DNA from: Pseudomonas gozinkensis | GTDB taxonomy: Bacteria; Pseudomonadota; Gammaproteobacteria; Pseudomonadales; Pseudomonadaceae | Reading direction: 5' to 3' | Assembly (NCBI RefSeq): GCF_014863585.1 | Contig: NZ_CP062253.1 | Location: forward strand, 2,258,501-2,322,500 | Length of the DNA: 64,000 nt | Shown: piece by piece, positions 34,670 to 41,766 of the stretch | How the letters are laid out: each line of letters opens with the position of its first letter | Numbering within the stretch: the first letter of the stretch is position 1 | Program-made: the position numbers and the translations under genes | The notes under the pieces: model-generated | Told to the model about the DNA's origin: nothing | The model's database searches: none | The model's input: the letters and a program-made list of their open reading frames with translations, nothing else

Positions 34670-36097
34670 TCAGCGCTTCTGCAACCACCCCAAAAACCCA
34701 CCCTTGCGAACCGGCACAGGCTTGGCCATCAACGCCAGCCGACTGTTCTGCTGCCGTACCGCCTGCAATTTATTCAACGCCCGACCCACTTCACTGCGCT
34801 GCTCCATGCACTGGCGAGTCAGGTTCTTGTCGAGACGGTAGATGATCGAAGAGCTCAGCGCGGTGAACGTCGCCTGCGAAGGTGTATCCGCGAGGATGCT
34901 CTGTTCACCCATGACCTCACTCGGCCCCATGCGTCCGGCTTCGGTGAAACCATTGCCGTCCGGCACGCTGGCGCTGACCACGCCGGTGGCGATCACGAAC
35001 AGGCTGTCCGGGACTTCATTCAGATCCAGCACAACCTGCCCGGCGCTGTACTGCTGCGCGACCATCGATTCGGCGAGGCGATCGCGTTCTTCATGGCTCA
35101 GCGAGCGGAAGATTTTCACTTCATCGAGCAACGCGCGAGCGCGGGTCGAGGGTTCGATCACGCCGTCTGGGTGCCGCGAAATGCCGGCGGCTTCGAGATG
35201 GCGGTGGGCGAGGTCGAACAGTTGATTGCGCACGTCGCTTTTCTTGCCCAGCTCGGCGATGAAACCGCTGGCCACGTATTCCGACATTTCTTCGCCGGCC
35301 TCTTTCAGCACCGCTTTCGGCGCAGGCGACAGCAACAGACTGCTGCTGCCTTGCAGCGTGCGGTCGAGGGCGTCGAGTACCCGGCGCGGGCGGATGTGGT
35401 TCGGCACCTTGATGCTGATCGACACGCCATGCAGGTTGTTCGGGCGGCTGAGGTTGACGATCTTGGCCTTGGCCGCCACCGAGTTCGGCACCACGGCCAG
35501 GGTGCCGCTGCTGGTCAGCAGGTGCGTGGCGCGCCAGTTGATGTCGAGCACCTTGCCTTCGACGCCGTCGATGACCACCAGATCATCCACCTGATACGGT
35601 TTGGTGGTGTTGAGCACGATGCCGGAAAACACGTCGGCCAAGGTACTTTGCAGCGCCAGACCGATGACGATCGCCACCACGCCGGAGGTCGCGAGCAGGC
35701 CTTTGACCGGCAGATCCAGCACGTAACCGGCGGCTGCGACGATGGCGGCCAGAAACACCAGCGCCCCGATCACGTCCTGCAACAGCCGGCCGCTGTGACC
35801 GATGCGGCGCATCAGGATCAGGCCGATCACTTCGGTCAGCACCCGCGCGGCGTACAGCCACCAGAGAATCCCCAGCGCCGTGGCCCCGAGTTGCGCCACC
35901 GGGTCATCGGCAAACAACGGCGCCTGCAACGGGCTGACACCGGCGTTGATGGCCAGTGCGTTGAAGGCCAGAAACAGCACCAGTCGCACAGCGACCCGTT
36001 GCGCGCGATGTTTGAACGGCGCGAGATGCCAGAGCAGGGCGTCGAGCACCAGCAGCAGGGCGCTCCAGGACAGCATGTGGGCGGAAAAAAGACTCAT
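34670..36097 (-). CDS. MscS-type channel with cyclic-nucleotide-binding domain
   Basis: Predicted 475 residues from the ATG at 36097 (GGAG 8 bases upstream). There are four to five membrane helices, the pore-forming helix and beta domain of MscS (VVAIVIGLALQSTLADVFSGIVLNTTKPYQVDDLVVIDGVEGKVLDINWRATHL), and a C-terminal cyclic-nucleotide-binding domain (about 330-440). The latter has AGQVVLDLNEVPDSLFVIATGVVSA and GRMGPSEVMGEQSILADTPSQATFTALSSS. This matches the bCNG family, in which cAMP or related ligands gate or modulate the channel. The binding-cassette Arg appears replaced (TPSQATF), so ligand binding is not certain. Inner membrane. Confidence 0.92.
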   Translation of the reverse strand: MSLFSAHMLSWSALLLVLDALLWHLAPFKHRAQRVAVRLVLFLAFNALAINAGVSPLQAPLFADDPVAQLGATALGILWWLYAARVLTEVIGLILMRRIGHSGRLLQDVIGALVFLAAIVAAAGYVLDLPVKGLLATSGVVAIVIGLALQSTLADVFSGIVLNTTKPYQVDDLVVIDGVEGKVLDINWRATHLLTSSGTLAVVPNSVAAKAKIVNLSRPNNLHGVSISIKVPNHIRPRRVLDALDRTLQGSSSLLLSPAPKAVLKEAGEEMSEYVASGFIAELGKKSDVRNQLFDLAHRHLEAAGISRHPDGVIEPSTRARALLDEVKIFRSLSHEERDRLAESMVAQQYSAGQVVLDLNEVPDSLFVIATGVVSASVPDGNGFTEAGRMGPSEVMGEQSILADTPSQATFTALSSSIIYRLDKNLTRQCMEQRSEVGRALNKLQAVRQQNSRLALMAKPVPVRKGGFLGWLQKR

Positions 36098-36120
36098 GGG
36101 ATGAACTCCGGCGGGCACAA

Positions 36121-36150
36121 AAGAAAACGCCACACCCGAAGGTGTGGCGA
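36121..36150 (-). terminator. Terminator of the esterase gene
   Basis: On the minus strand CGCCACACC-TTCG-GGTGTGGCG followed by TTTTCTT. It lies between the esterase stop (36161) and the MscS gene start (36097), so the two genes are separate units. Confidence 0.88.
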
Positions 36151-36160
36151 GGGGTTGCAC

Positions 36161-37177
36161 TCAGTTCAGGTGGGTCTTGAGTTCCGCTGCGGCCTGGCGC
36201 ACGGCGGCTTTCACTTCAGGAATCCCGTTCAGCGGGTTGAGCAGGCCGAAGTCGTGAATCATCCCGTTGTAGCGCACCGAGGTCACCGGTACACCGGCCG
36301 CGTCGAGGTGGCGGGCGTAGCCTTCGCCTTCGTCACGCAGCACGTCGAACTCGGCGGTCTGCACCAGCGCGGCGGGCAGGCCCTTGAGCTGTTCGGCGCT
36401 GGCGTTGAGTGGCGAGGCATGGATCTGCGCACGCTCGGCCGGGTTGGTGGTGTAGTTGTCCCAGAACCACTGCATCATGCCCTTGGTCAGGAAGTGGCCC
36501 TCGGCGAACTGCTGGTACGAGCCGTTATCGAACCCGGCGTTGGTCACCGGCCACATCAGCAACTGAAAGCGCAGGGCCGGAGTTTTCTGTTCCTTGGCCA
36601 TCAACGCCACGACCGCCGCCATGTTGCCGCCGACGCTGTTGCCGGCCACCGCCAGACGCTTGCCGTCTACACCAATCTCCTTGCCGTGCTCGGCCACCCA
36701 TTTGGTTGCGGCGTAAGCCTGATTGATCGCAGTCGGGTACTGCGCTTCCGGCGACGGCGTGTAGTCGACATACACCGCGACCGCGCCAGAGCCCACCACC
36801 AGATCACGAATCAGGCGTTGGTGCGTCGGGAAGTCGCCCAGCACCCAGCCGCCACCGTGGAAGAACATGAACACCGGCAACTCACCCTTGACCTTCGCCG
36901 GGCGCACCACTTTCAGGTTGATGGTCTGGCCATCGACCTTGATCGCCTTGTCGCTGACTTCAACGCCGGACAGGTCAACCTTCACCGAAGCCTGGGCACC
37001 GGTCAGCACCGCACGGGCGTCTTTCGGGCTCAGTTGCTCGAGCGGTTTGCCACCGCCGCCGGCGAGGGCGTCGAGGAAGGCCTGGGTGGTGTGTTCGACG
37101 CCCGTGCCTTCGGCGGCGAAAGCGTTGCCAATGGACAGGGCGAGGAAGGAAGCGGCGAGGGTTTTCTTGATGTTCAT
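36161..37177 (-). CDS. Exported alpha/beta hydrolase of the HSL/esterase family
   Basis: Predicted 338 residues from the ATG at 37177, with signal peptide MNIKKTLAASFLALSIGNAFAA. The oxyanion motif HGGGW (in MFFHGGGWVLGDF) and the nucleophile elbow GNSVGG are those of the hormone-sensitive-lipase family. TAEFDVLRDEGEGYA gives the Asp and MIHDFGLLN the catalytic His. It would hydrolyse short esters in the periplasm or outside. A LysR gene is divergent, 162 bases away, and is the likely regulator. Confidence 0.93.
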   Translation of the reverse strand: MNIKKTLAASFLALSIGNAFAAEGTGVEHTTQAFLDALAGGGGKPLEQLSPKDARAVLTGAQASVKVDLSGVEVSDKAIKVDGQTINLKVVRPAKVKGELPVFMFFHGGGWVLGDFPTHQRLIRDLVVGSGAVAVYVDYTPSPEAQYPTAINQAYAATKWVAEHGKEIGVDGKRLAVAGNSVGGNMAAVVALMAKEQKTPALRFQLLMWPVTNAGFDNGSYQQFAEGHFLTKGMMQWFWDNYTTNPAERAQIHASPLNASAEQLKGLPAALVQTAEFDVLRDEGEGYARHLDAAGVPVTSVRYNGMIHDFGLLNPLNGIPEVKAAVRQAAAELKTHLN

Positions 37178-37339
37178 GTGCAAATCCTTTTTAAGTCGTT
37201 TGAGTTTTTGTATGCCTTGGGATCGGGCTGCTGTGGCGCTGGGCTTCAGGCCTCAGCAACACCGTGAGCACAGATTAATGAGGTGCCGGAAAGTGAAAAA
37301 GCGGCTATAAAGCGTTTAACTGTCAACCCGAGAGTGACA

Positions 37340-38239
37340 ATGAACCCGTTCGAAGACATGCGTATTTTTTGCCAGGTGATGGACTCCGGCAGCTTCACGG
37401 CGGCGGCCGATCAGTTGGGCCTGTCCAAGCAGTTCGTCAGCCGTCGCTTGATGCAGTTGGAAGAACGCCTCGGCGTGCGATTGCTCAACCGTTCGACCCG
37501 ACGCCTGGACGTGACACCGCTGGGCCAGAGCTATTACGAATCGGCGCTGCGTTTGCTTGGCGAAGTGGAATCGGTGGAGCAGGGCATTGCCGGACAGACC
37601 GCCGAGCCGCGCGGGGCGATTCGCGTGAGTGCGCCGTTGTCGTTCGCATTGGCCCATCTGGGCTGTTTGCTGCCGCCGTTTCTGCAGCGCTATCGCGAGG
37701 TCACGGTGGAGGTGGACCTGAGCGACCGGCCGGTGGATCTGCTGGGTGAAGGTTACGACCTGGCGCTGCGCATCGGCGTGCTGGAAGACTCGACCCTGAT
37801 CGCCCGGCGTATCGCGTCAATCGAGCGGGTGTACTGCGCCAGCCCTGCGTATCTGGCCGAACGCGGTACGCCGGTCAAACCGGAAGACCTGCTCGGCCAC
37901 GACTGCCTGCCCTACGGCCACGGACGTTCGGTGCAGTGGCGGTTCAATGCGGGGCAGGGCAAGCCGCTGCTGGTGAATGTCACCGGGCGGATGCGGGTCA
38001 ACAACGGTGAGTTGCTGCGGGATGCGGCGGTCGCGGGGATGGGGATTACCTATCTGCCGACGTTCATCGTCGGCGCGGCGCTGAAGGATGGGCGGCTGGT
38101 GCCGGTGCTGGATGAGTTTCGGCCTGAACCGCTGACGCTGTCGGCGGTGTATCCGCAGCATCGTCAGGCGTCGCGGCCGGTGCAGGCGTTGATCGAGTTT
38201 CTGCGGGAGCGGCTGGATCAAAACCACGTCGCTCTCTAG
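37340..38239 (+). CDS. LysR-family regulator divergent from esterase
   Basis: Two hundred and ninety-nine residues from the ATG at 37340 (MNPFEDMRIFCQVMDSGSFTAAADQLGLSKQFVSRRLMQLEERLGVRLL). The helix-turn-helix is clear and the effector domain follows from about residue 90. The in-frame codon at 37283 would add 19 residues without a better binding site. The shared 162-base intergenic region contains no long palindrome. Target probably the esterase; ligand unknown. Confidence 0.93.
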   Translation: MNPFEDMRIFCQVMDSGSFTAAADQLGLSKQFVSRRLMQLEERLGVRLLNRSTRRLDVTPLGQSYYESALRLLGEVESVEQGIAGQTAEPRGAIRVSAPLSFALAHLGCLLPPFLQRYREVTVEVDLSDRPVDLLGEGYDLALRIGVLEDSTLIARRIASIERVYCASPAYLAERGTPVKPEDLLGHDCLPYGHGRSVQWRFNAGQGKPLLVNVTGRMRVNNGELLRDAAVAGMGITYLPTFIVGAALKDGRLVPVLDEFRPEPLTLSAVYPQHRQASRPVQALIEFLRERLDQNHVAL

Positions 38240-38272
38240 GTTGTGCAGCGACCTTGTTGGCACTGATGAGCA

Positions 38273-38363
38273 CTGTGGGAGCCGGGCTTGCCCGCGATAG
38301 CGGTGGGTCAGGGAGTGAAGTTCTACCTGACCGGGCCCTATCGCTGGCAAGCCAGCTCCCACA
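38273..38363. repeat. REP pair (inverted)
   Basis: TGTGGGAGCCGGGCTTGCC (with GCGATAG) faces CTATCGCTGGCAAGCCAGC...TCCCACA. This is the common pseudomonad REP in head-to-head arrangement. It sits between the convergent LysR gene and the Gly-rich gene and can fold into a large stem. Confidence 0.9.
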
Positions 38364-38388
38364 GGGATTGCGGTGTTTTCAGTTCGGG

Positions 38389-39039
38389 TCAGTTGGCGCG
38401 CTTGTCATCGCCAGGCTCGCCACCGGCATGTACGCCGCGATCATCACCAGGTTCGCCCGCCGCATGCAGGCCTCGGTCATCACCGATTTCACCCGCGCGG
38501 TGTACGCCGTGGTCATCACCGATTTCGCCAGCGCGGTGTACGCCATGGTCATCACCGATTTCGCCAGCGCGGTGTACGCCATGGTCGTCACCGATTTCAC
38601 CGGCGCGATGCACACCATGGTCATCGCCAGGCTCTGAATGCGTGCCGCTACGGCCCGATGACGCCGTGCTGCCGGAATGGCCCGAACCGTGGTCACTGCC
38701 GCTGTGGCCACTGTTGCCACCGCCGCCGCTGCCACTGTTGCCGCCACTGCCGCTGCCGCCGTGACCACCACCATTGCCGCCGCTGCCGCCGCCACCTCCA
38801 TTACCGCCACCACCGCCTCCGCTGCCGCCACCACCATTGCCGCCGCCACCGCCACCGCCACCGCCACCGCCACCACTTCCGCCCCCTCCGTTACCGCCGC
38901 CACCGCTTCCTCCACCCCCACTTCCACCTTCCTTGGCCTGAACGCTGGACACCCCGGACAGGTTGTCCGGGATCAATATGGTAGACGCCGACAGGACTGC
39001 GCCGATGGCCATTGCGAGCACGAGCTTTTGAATGTGCAT
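38389..39039 (-). CDS. Secreted Gly-rich protein with 12-residue His/Asp repeats
   Basis: Two hundred and sixteen residues: signal peptide (to about SSVQA, residue 35), a Gly/Ser/Asn/His segment (about 37-130, made almost only of GGGG, SGG, NGG), then six 12-residue repeats of pattern G-D-D-H-G-V-H-R-A-G-E-I (about 138-210). The alternating Asp and His could bind metal; the low-complexity part should be disordered or amyloid-like. GGAGAACG is 7 bases before the ATG. It lies 79 bases downstream of gspF on the same strand, so it is probably in the gspG-gspF operon and may be a substrate or matrix component of that secretion system. Not recognised as a known family. Confidence 0.75.
   Translation of the reverse strand: MHIQKLVLAMAIGAVLSASTILIPDNLSGVSSVQAKEGGSGGGGSGGGGNGGGGSGGGGGGGGGGGGNGGGGSGGGGGGNGGGGGSGGNGGGHGGSGSGGNSGSGGGGNSGHSGSDHGSGHSGSTASSGRSGTHSEPGDDHGVHRAGEIGDDHGVHRAGEIGDDHGVHRAGEIGDDHGVHRAGEIGDDRGLHAAGEPGDDRGVHAGGEPGDDKRAN
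38404..38619 (-). repeat. Six 36-bp in-frame tandem repeats
   Basis: Units begin at 38404, 38440, 38476, 38512, 38548 and 38584. The fourth and fifth are identical and the outer ones are diverged. They encode the 12-residue repeats of the Gly-rich protein. There are no unique spacers, so this is not a CRISPR array. Confidence 0.93.
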
Positions 39040-39118
39040 ATCGTTCTCCGTCTTTGTTGTCTTGATTGGGAACGTGGATGTGCCTTGTTTTTGCTTGTGA
39101 TCCGACCCGTTCCCGAGG

Positions 39119-40306
39119 TCAGTGGATACTCGAAGCCAGTTCGAAGATCGGGATGTACATCAGGATCACGATCACCCCGATCAACAAGCCGATGAAGGTC
39201 ATGAGCAGCGGTTCGAACAAGCGCACGAACCACTCGATCCAGCGGCTGATTTCCTCGTCGTAGAAATCGGCGCTGCGTTCCATCATTTGCCCGAGGTTGC
39301 CGGATTGTTCGCCGGCGCGCAGCAGGCGCAGGGACACGGGTGTCACCAGGCGGTTGAGCTCCAGCGCAGTGGACAACGACTGCCCCTCGCGCACCCGCTC
39401 GCAGGCCTGATCCAGGCGTGCTCGCGAGGCTACGGTGAGCAGGCCGCGCACCATGCCCATGGCCGTCACCAGTGGAATCCCGCCTTGCAGCAGAATCCCC
39501 AGTGACCGGTAAAACCGCGCCAGCTCATACATGAAAATCCGCTGGTGCACGGCGGGCAGTTTCTCCACCAGCCGATCCAGCCCACGGCGAAACGCCGGTT
39601 GTTTCTGCAGCACGGCGAGGGCGATGACGATCGCCGCCAGCAGGCCGAAAAACTCGCCCTGATGGGCATGCAGAAACATGCCGCTGCTCATCAGGATCTG
39701 CGACAGCCACGGCAGGTTCGAGCCCAGCCCTTCGAACACCAGGCTGAAGCGCGGCACCACGTAGCCCATCAAAAACAGCACCACGCCACCGCCGACCACC
39801 AGCAACAACAGCGGGTAAATCGAAGCGCTGACGATCTTCTGCCGCACCTCGTCCATTCGCTGGCGATAGCTCACGTAACGGCCCAGCGCATCGCCGACCG
39901 CGCCGGTCTTCTCGCTGGACTGTACCAGCGCCACGTACAAGGGCGGGAAAACCGCCGACAACTGGCCCAGCGCCTGGGAGAAGGATTTGCCCTCGTACAG
40001 TAGCCGCACCAGCTCACTCAGGGTTTTGCGGGCGGCGGGGGCGGTTTCTTTTTCGGCCAGGCTTTCCAGTGCATCGATCAACGGCAGACCGGCATTGAGC
40101 AGGGTGGTCAGCTCCTGGCTGAACAGCACCAGGTTGAAGGTTTCACGCTTGCTCAGGCGCAACGAACGCCAGTGGCGTTCGGCGTGCAGGCTGACCACCC
40201 GCAAGCCCTGATCCTCGGCGATGCGCCGCGCTTCGCTCTGGCCGGGCGCCTCGACGCTCAGCGACACCACCCCGGCCTTGCCCACTGCCTTCAGATGAAA
40301 ACGCAT
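39119..40306 (-). CDS. gspF: Type II secretion inner-membrane protein F
   Basis: Predicted 395 residues from the ATG at 40306 (GGAG upstream; the open frame to 40486 is the Arg-rich antisense of other sequence). GspF/PilC fold: two homologous T2SSF domains (LVLFSQELTTLLNAGLPLIDALESLAEKE and ELARFYRSLGILLQGGIPLVTAMGM) and three membrane helices, ending in IGVIVILMYIPIFELASSIH. It anchors the assembly ATPase in the inner membrane. gspG is 14 bases upstream on the same strand. The remaining apparatus genes, including the ATPase, are 14 kb away on the other strand. Confidence 0.93.
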   Translation of the reverse strand: MRFHLKAVGKAGVVSLSVEAPGQSEARRIAEDQGLRVVSLHAERHWRSLRLSKRETFNLVLFSQELTTLLNAGLPLIDALESLAEKETAPAARKTLSELVRLLYEGKSFSQALGQLSAVFPPLYVALVQSSEKTGAVGDALGRYVSYRQRMDEVRQKIVSASIYPLLLLVVGGGVVLFLMGYVVPRFSLVFEGLGSNLPWLSQILMSSGMFLHAHQGEFFGLLAAIVIALAVLQKQPAFRRGLDRLVEKLPAVHQRIFMYELARFYRSLGILLQGGIPLVTAMGMVRGLLTVASRARLDQACERVREGQSLSTALELNRLVTPVSLRLLRAGEQSGNLGQMMERSADFYDEEISRWIEWFVRLFEPLLMTFIGLLIGVIVILMYIPIFELASSIH

Positions 40307-40320
40307 GCGCTGTGCTCCGG

Positions 40321-40749
40321 TTATTGCCAGTTGGTGACTTCGGCGTTTTCGCCTTCGCCGCCGGGCTGACCGTCCTTGCCCATCGAGAGCAGGTCGTACT
40401 CGGCGTTTTCGCCGGGATAGCGGTAGGTGTAGTTGCGCCCCCACGGATCCTGCGGCAGTTTTTTCTGCAAGTACGGGCCGGTCCATTTGGCTTCGTCGCT
40501 CGGTGCGGTCACCAGCGCCTGCAAGCCCTGTTCGGTGGACGGGTAGTGGCCGACCTCGAGCCGGTACAGATCCAGCGCCTTGCCCAGGCCTTCAATCTGC
40601 GCCTTGGCGACCTTCACTTCGGAACGCCCCAACTGGGCGAAGTATTTGGGCGCGACGATCCCGGCCAACAGGCCGAGCACCACCAGCACCACAAGCAATT
40701 CGAGCAGGGTGAAACCGCGTTGGGCACGCGGACGAAAATGCAGCTTCAT
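40321..40749 (-). CDS. gspG: Major pseudopilin GspG
   Basis: One hundred and forty-two residues from the ATG at 40749 (GGGAGGTCATC before it). Prepilin peptidase site RAQRG/FTLLELLVVLVVLGLLAGIVAPKYF with Glu at +5. The globular part has the GspG landmarks HYPSTEQGLQALV, GPYLQKKLPQDPWGRNY and YDLLSMGKDGQPGG. The latter supplies the calcium-site Asp region. It polymerises into the periplasmic pseudopilus. First gene of the leftward unit gspG-gspF-Gly-rich gene. Confidence 0.96.
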   Translation of the reverse strand: MKLHFRPRAQRGFTLLELLVVLVVLGLLAGIVAPKYFAQLGRSEVKVAKAQIEGLGKALDLYRLEVGHYPSTEQGLQALVTAPSDEAKWTGPYLQKKLPQDPWGRNYTYRYPGENAEYDLLSMGKDGQPGGEGENAEVTNWQ

Positions 40750-40868
40750 GATGACCTCCCGTGAGTGGCAGCCGTGTCGCCACAAGCGCTTATGCAATTG
40801 CCATGCTCAGCCCCCGATAATTTCGGCTGTCGGGCTGAAGCCCTTGTATTACGGGCTTTTCAAGAGTC

Positions 40869-40882
40869 GGCACAGTGCTTGC
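40869..40882 (+). promoter_or_regulatory. Sigma-54 promoter candidate before the transglycosylase gene
   Basis: TCGGCACAGTGCTTGCG contains GG (40869-40870), exactly 10 bases, then GC (40881-40882), matching the -24/-12 consensus TGGCAC-N5-TTGC closely. The start codon lies 70 bases downstream. Confidence 0.75.
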
Positions 40883-40952
40883 GTACGGCTGATTGACGAC
40901 GGGTCAGTGGGGCATTTCCCCCAATTTTTCGGGGCCTGTCAGGGGAGGCCCA

Positions 40953-41564
40953 ATGATCCATTCATTCACTGCAGGACTGCTCGGCTGCGTGCTGTCGGTT
41001 GGTGTCGCGCAAGCCGATGTCTTCGTTTCCGTGGACGCCAAGGGCAGCTACGTACTGTCCAACGTCCACCGTCCCGGACGTACCTACGAGCGGGTGATCC
41101 GCGAAGCCGATGCGCCGTTGGTCAGCCTTGACCGGCAACCGCAATTGATCGCCAACCAGCCCTACGCCGAGCTGGTGTCAGCCGCCGCCACTGCCAATCA
41201 CCTGCCCGAAGCGTTGCTGCATGCGGTGATCAGCGCCGAGTCGAACTACAACCCCGGCGCCACCTCGCCCAAGGGCGCCGGAGGGCTGATGCAACTGATG
41301 CCCGGCACCGCGCGGGACATGGGCGTGACCGACGTCTACGACCCCAAGGCCAACATCCAGGGCGGGGCCAAATACCTCAAGCGCCTGATGACGATGTTCG
41401 ACAACGACATCGCGCTGGCCGTAGCGGCTTACAACGCCGGGCCAGACGCGGTGCTCAGCCGGGGGCGGGTGATCCCGCCGTTCGCCGAAACCCAGCGTTA
41501 TGTCCCGAGCGTGCTGCGTCAGTACCGGCGCCTGCAGGGCCTGGCGGTGGATGCGCCGCTGTAA
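40953..41564 (+). CDS. Lytic transglycosylase (SLT domain)
   Basis: Predicted 203 residues from the ATG at 40953 (AGGGGAGG upstream). Signal peptide ending VAQA near residue 21. The SLT domain (about 75-190) has the catalytic Glu in AVISAESNYNPGATSPKGAGGLMQLMPGTARDMGV and the later AVAAYNAGPDAVLSRGRVIPPFAETQRYV. It cleaves peptidoglycan glycan strands. Such enzymes often open the wall for large secretion assemblies. The sigma-54 promoter ahead of it, like that of mnxG, and its place between the two halves of the secretion locus support a dedicated role. Confidence 0.94.
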   Translation: MIHSFTAGLLGCVLSVGVAQADVFVSVDAKGSYVLSNVHRPGRTYERVIREADAPLVSLDRQPQLIANQPYAELVSAAATANHLPEALLHAVISAESNYNPGATSPKGAGGLMQLMPGTARDMGVTDVYDPKANIQGGAKYLKRLMTMFDNDIALAVAAYNAGPDAVLSRGRVIPPFAETQRYVPSVLRQYRRLQGLAVDAPL

Positions 41565-41577
41565 AGGATGTCCCCGG

Positions 41578-41644
41578 TTGCCCCACTTTCGGGGCAAACC
41601 CAAGGGGCCCGGAAAAGTGGGGAATCGGGTGGGGAATATCCCCC
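41578..41644. promoter_or_regulatory. Enhancer-type sites upstream of mnxG
   Basis: An inverted repeat TTGCCCC-ACTTTC-GGGGCAA (41578-41597) is followed by a repeated GTGGGGAAT and the palindrome GGGGAATATCCCC (41631-41643). They lie about 50 to 115 bases upstream of the sigma-54 promoter, the usual distance for NtrC-type activator sites. Related CCCC-N-GGGG repeats occur at 40907-40934 and 53554-53616. Confidence 0.6.
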
Positions 41645-41693
41645 GGATTCTCAAGTGACTTGTGTAACTGATTGAGATGGAAAGACATTTTTT

Positions 41694-41711
41694 GTGGCAC
41701 GCGGCTTGCTC
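41694..41711 (+). promoter_or_regulatory. Sigma-54 promoter of mnxG
   Basis: TGTGGCACGCGGCTTGCTC: GG at 41696-41697, ten bases, GC at 41708-41709. It matches TGGCAC-N5-TTGC at every key base. The expected start of transcription is about 41721, 46 bases before the mnxG ATG. Mn oxidation in P. putida GB-1 is known to need a two-component system with a sigma-54-type regulator (MnxR). Confidence 0.85.
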
Positions 41712-41766
41712 TCAGGGGTTTATCGAGAATCGTTCCCTGTGAGCACCCACTACGAGGTTTCCGATC

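Noticed and set aside
38404..38619. Possible CRISPR array from regular 36-bp repeats
   Set aside because: Repeats are contiguous, without spacers, and encode in-frame 12-residue protein repeats; no cas gene nearby.
40820..40845. Leftward sigma-54 promoter for gspG
   Set aside because: The best candidate on the minus strand lacks the TGGCAC and TTGC signatures.
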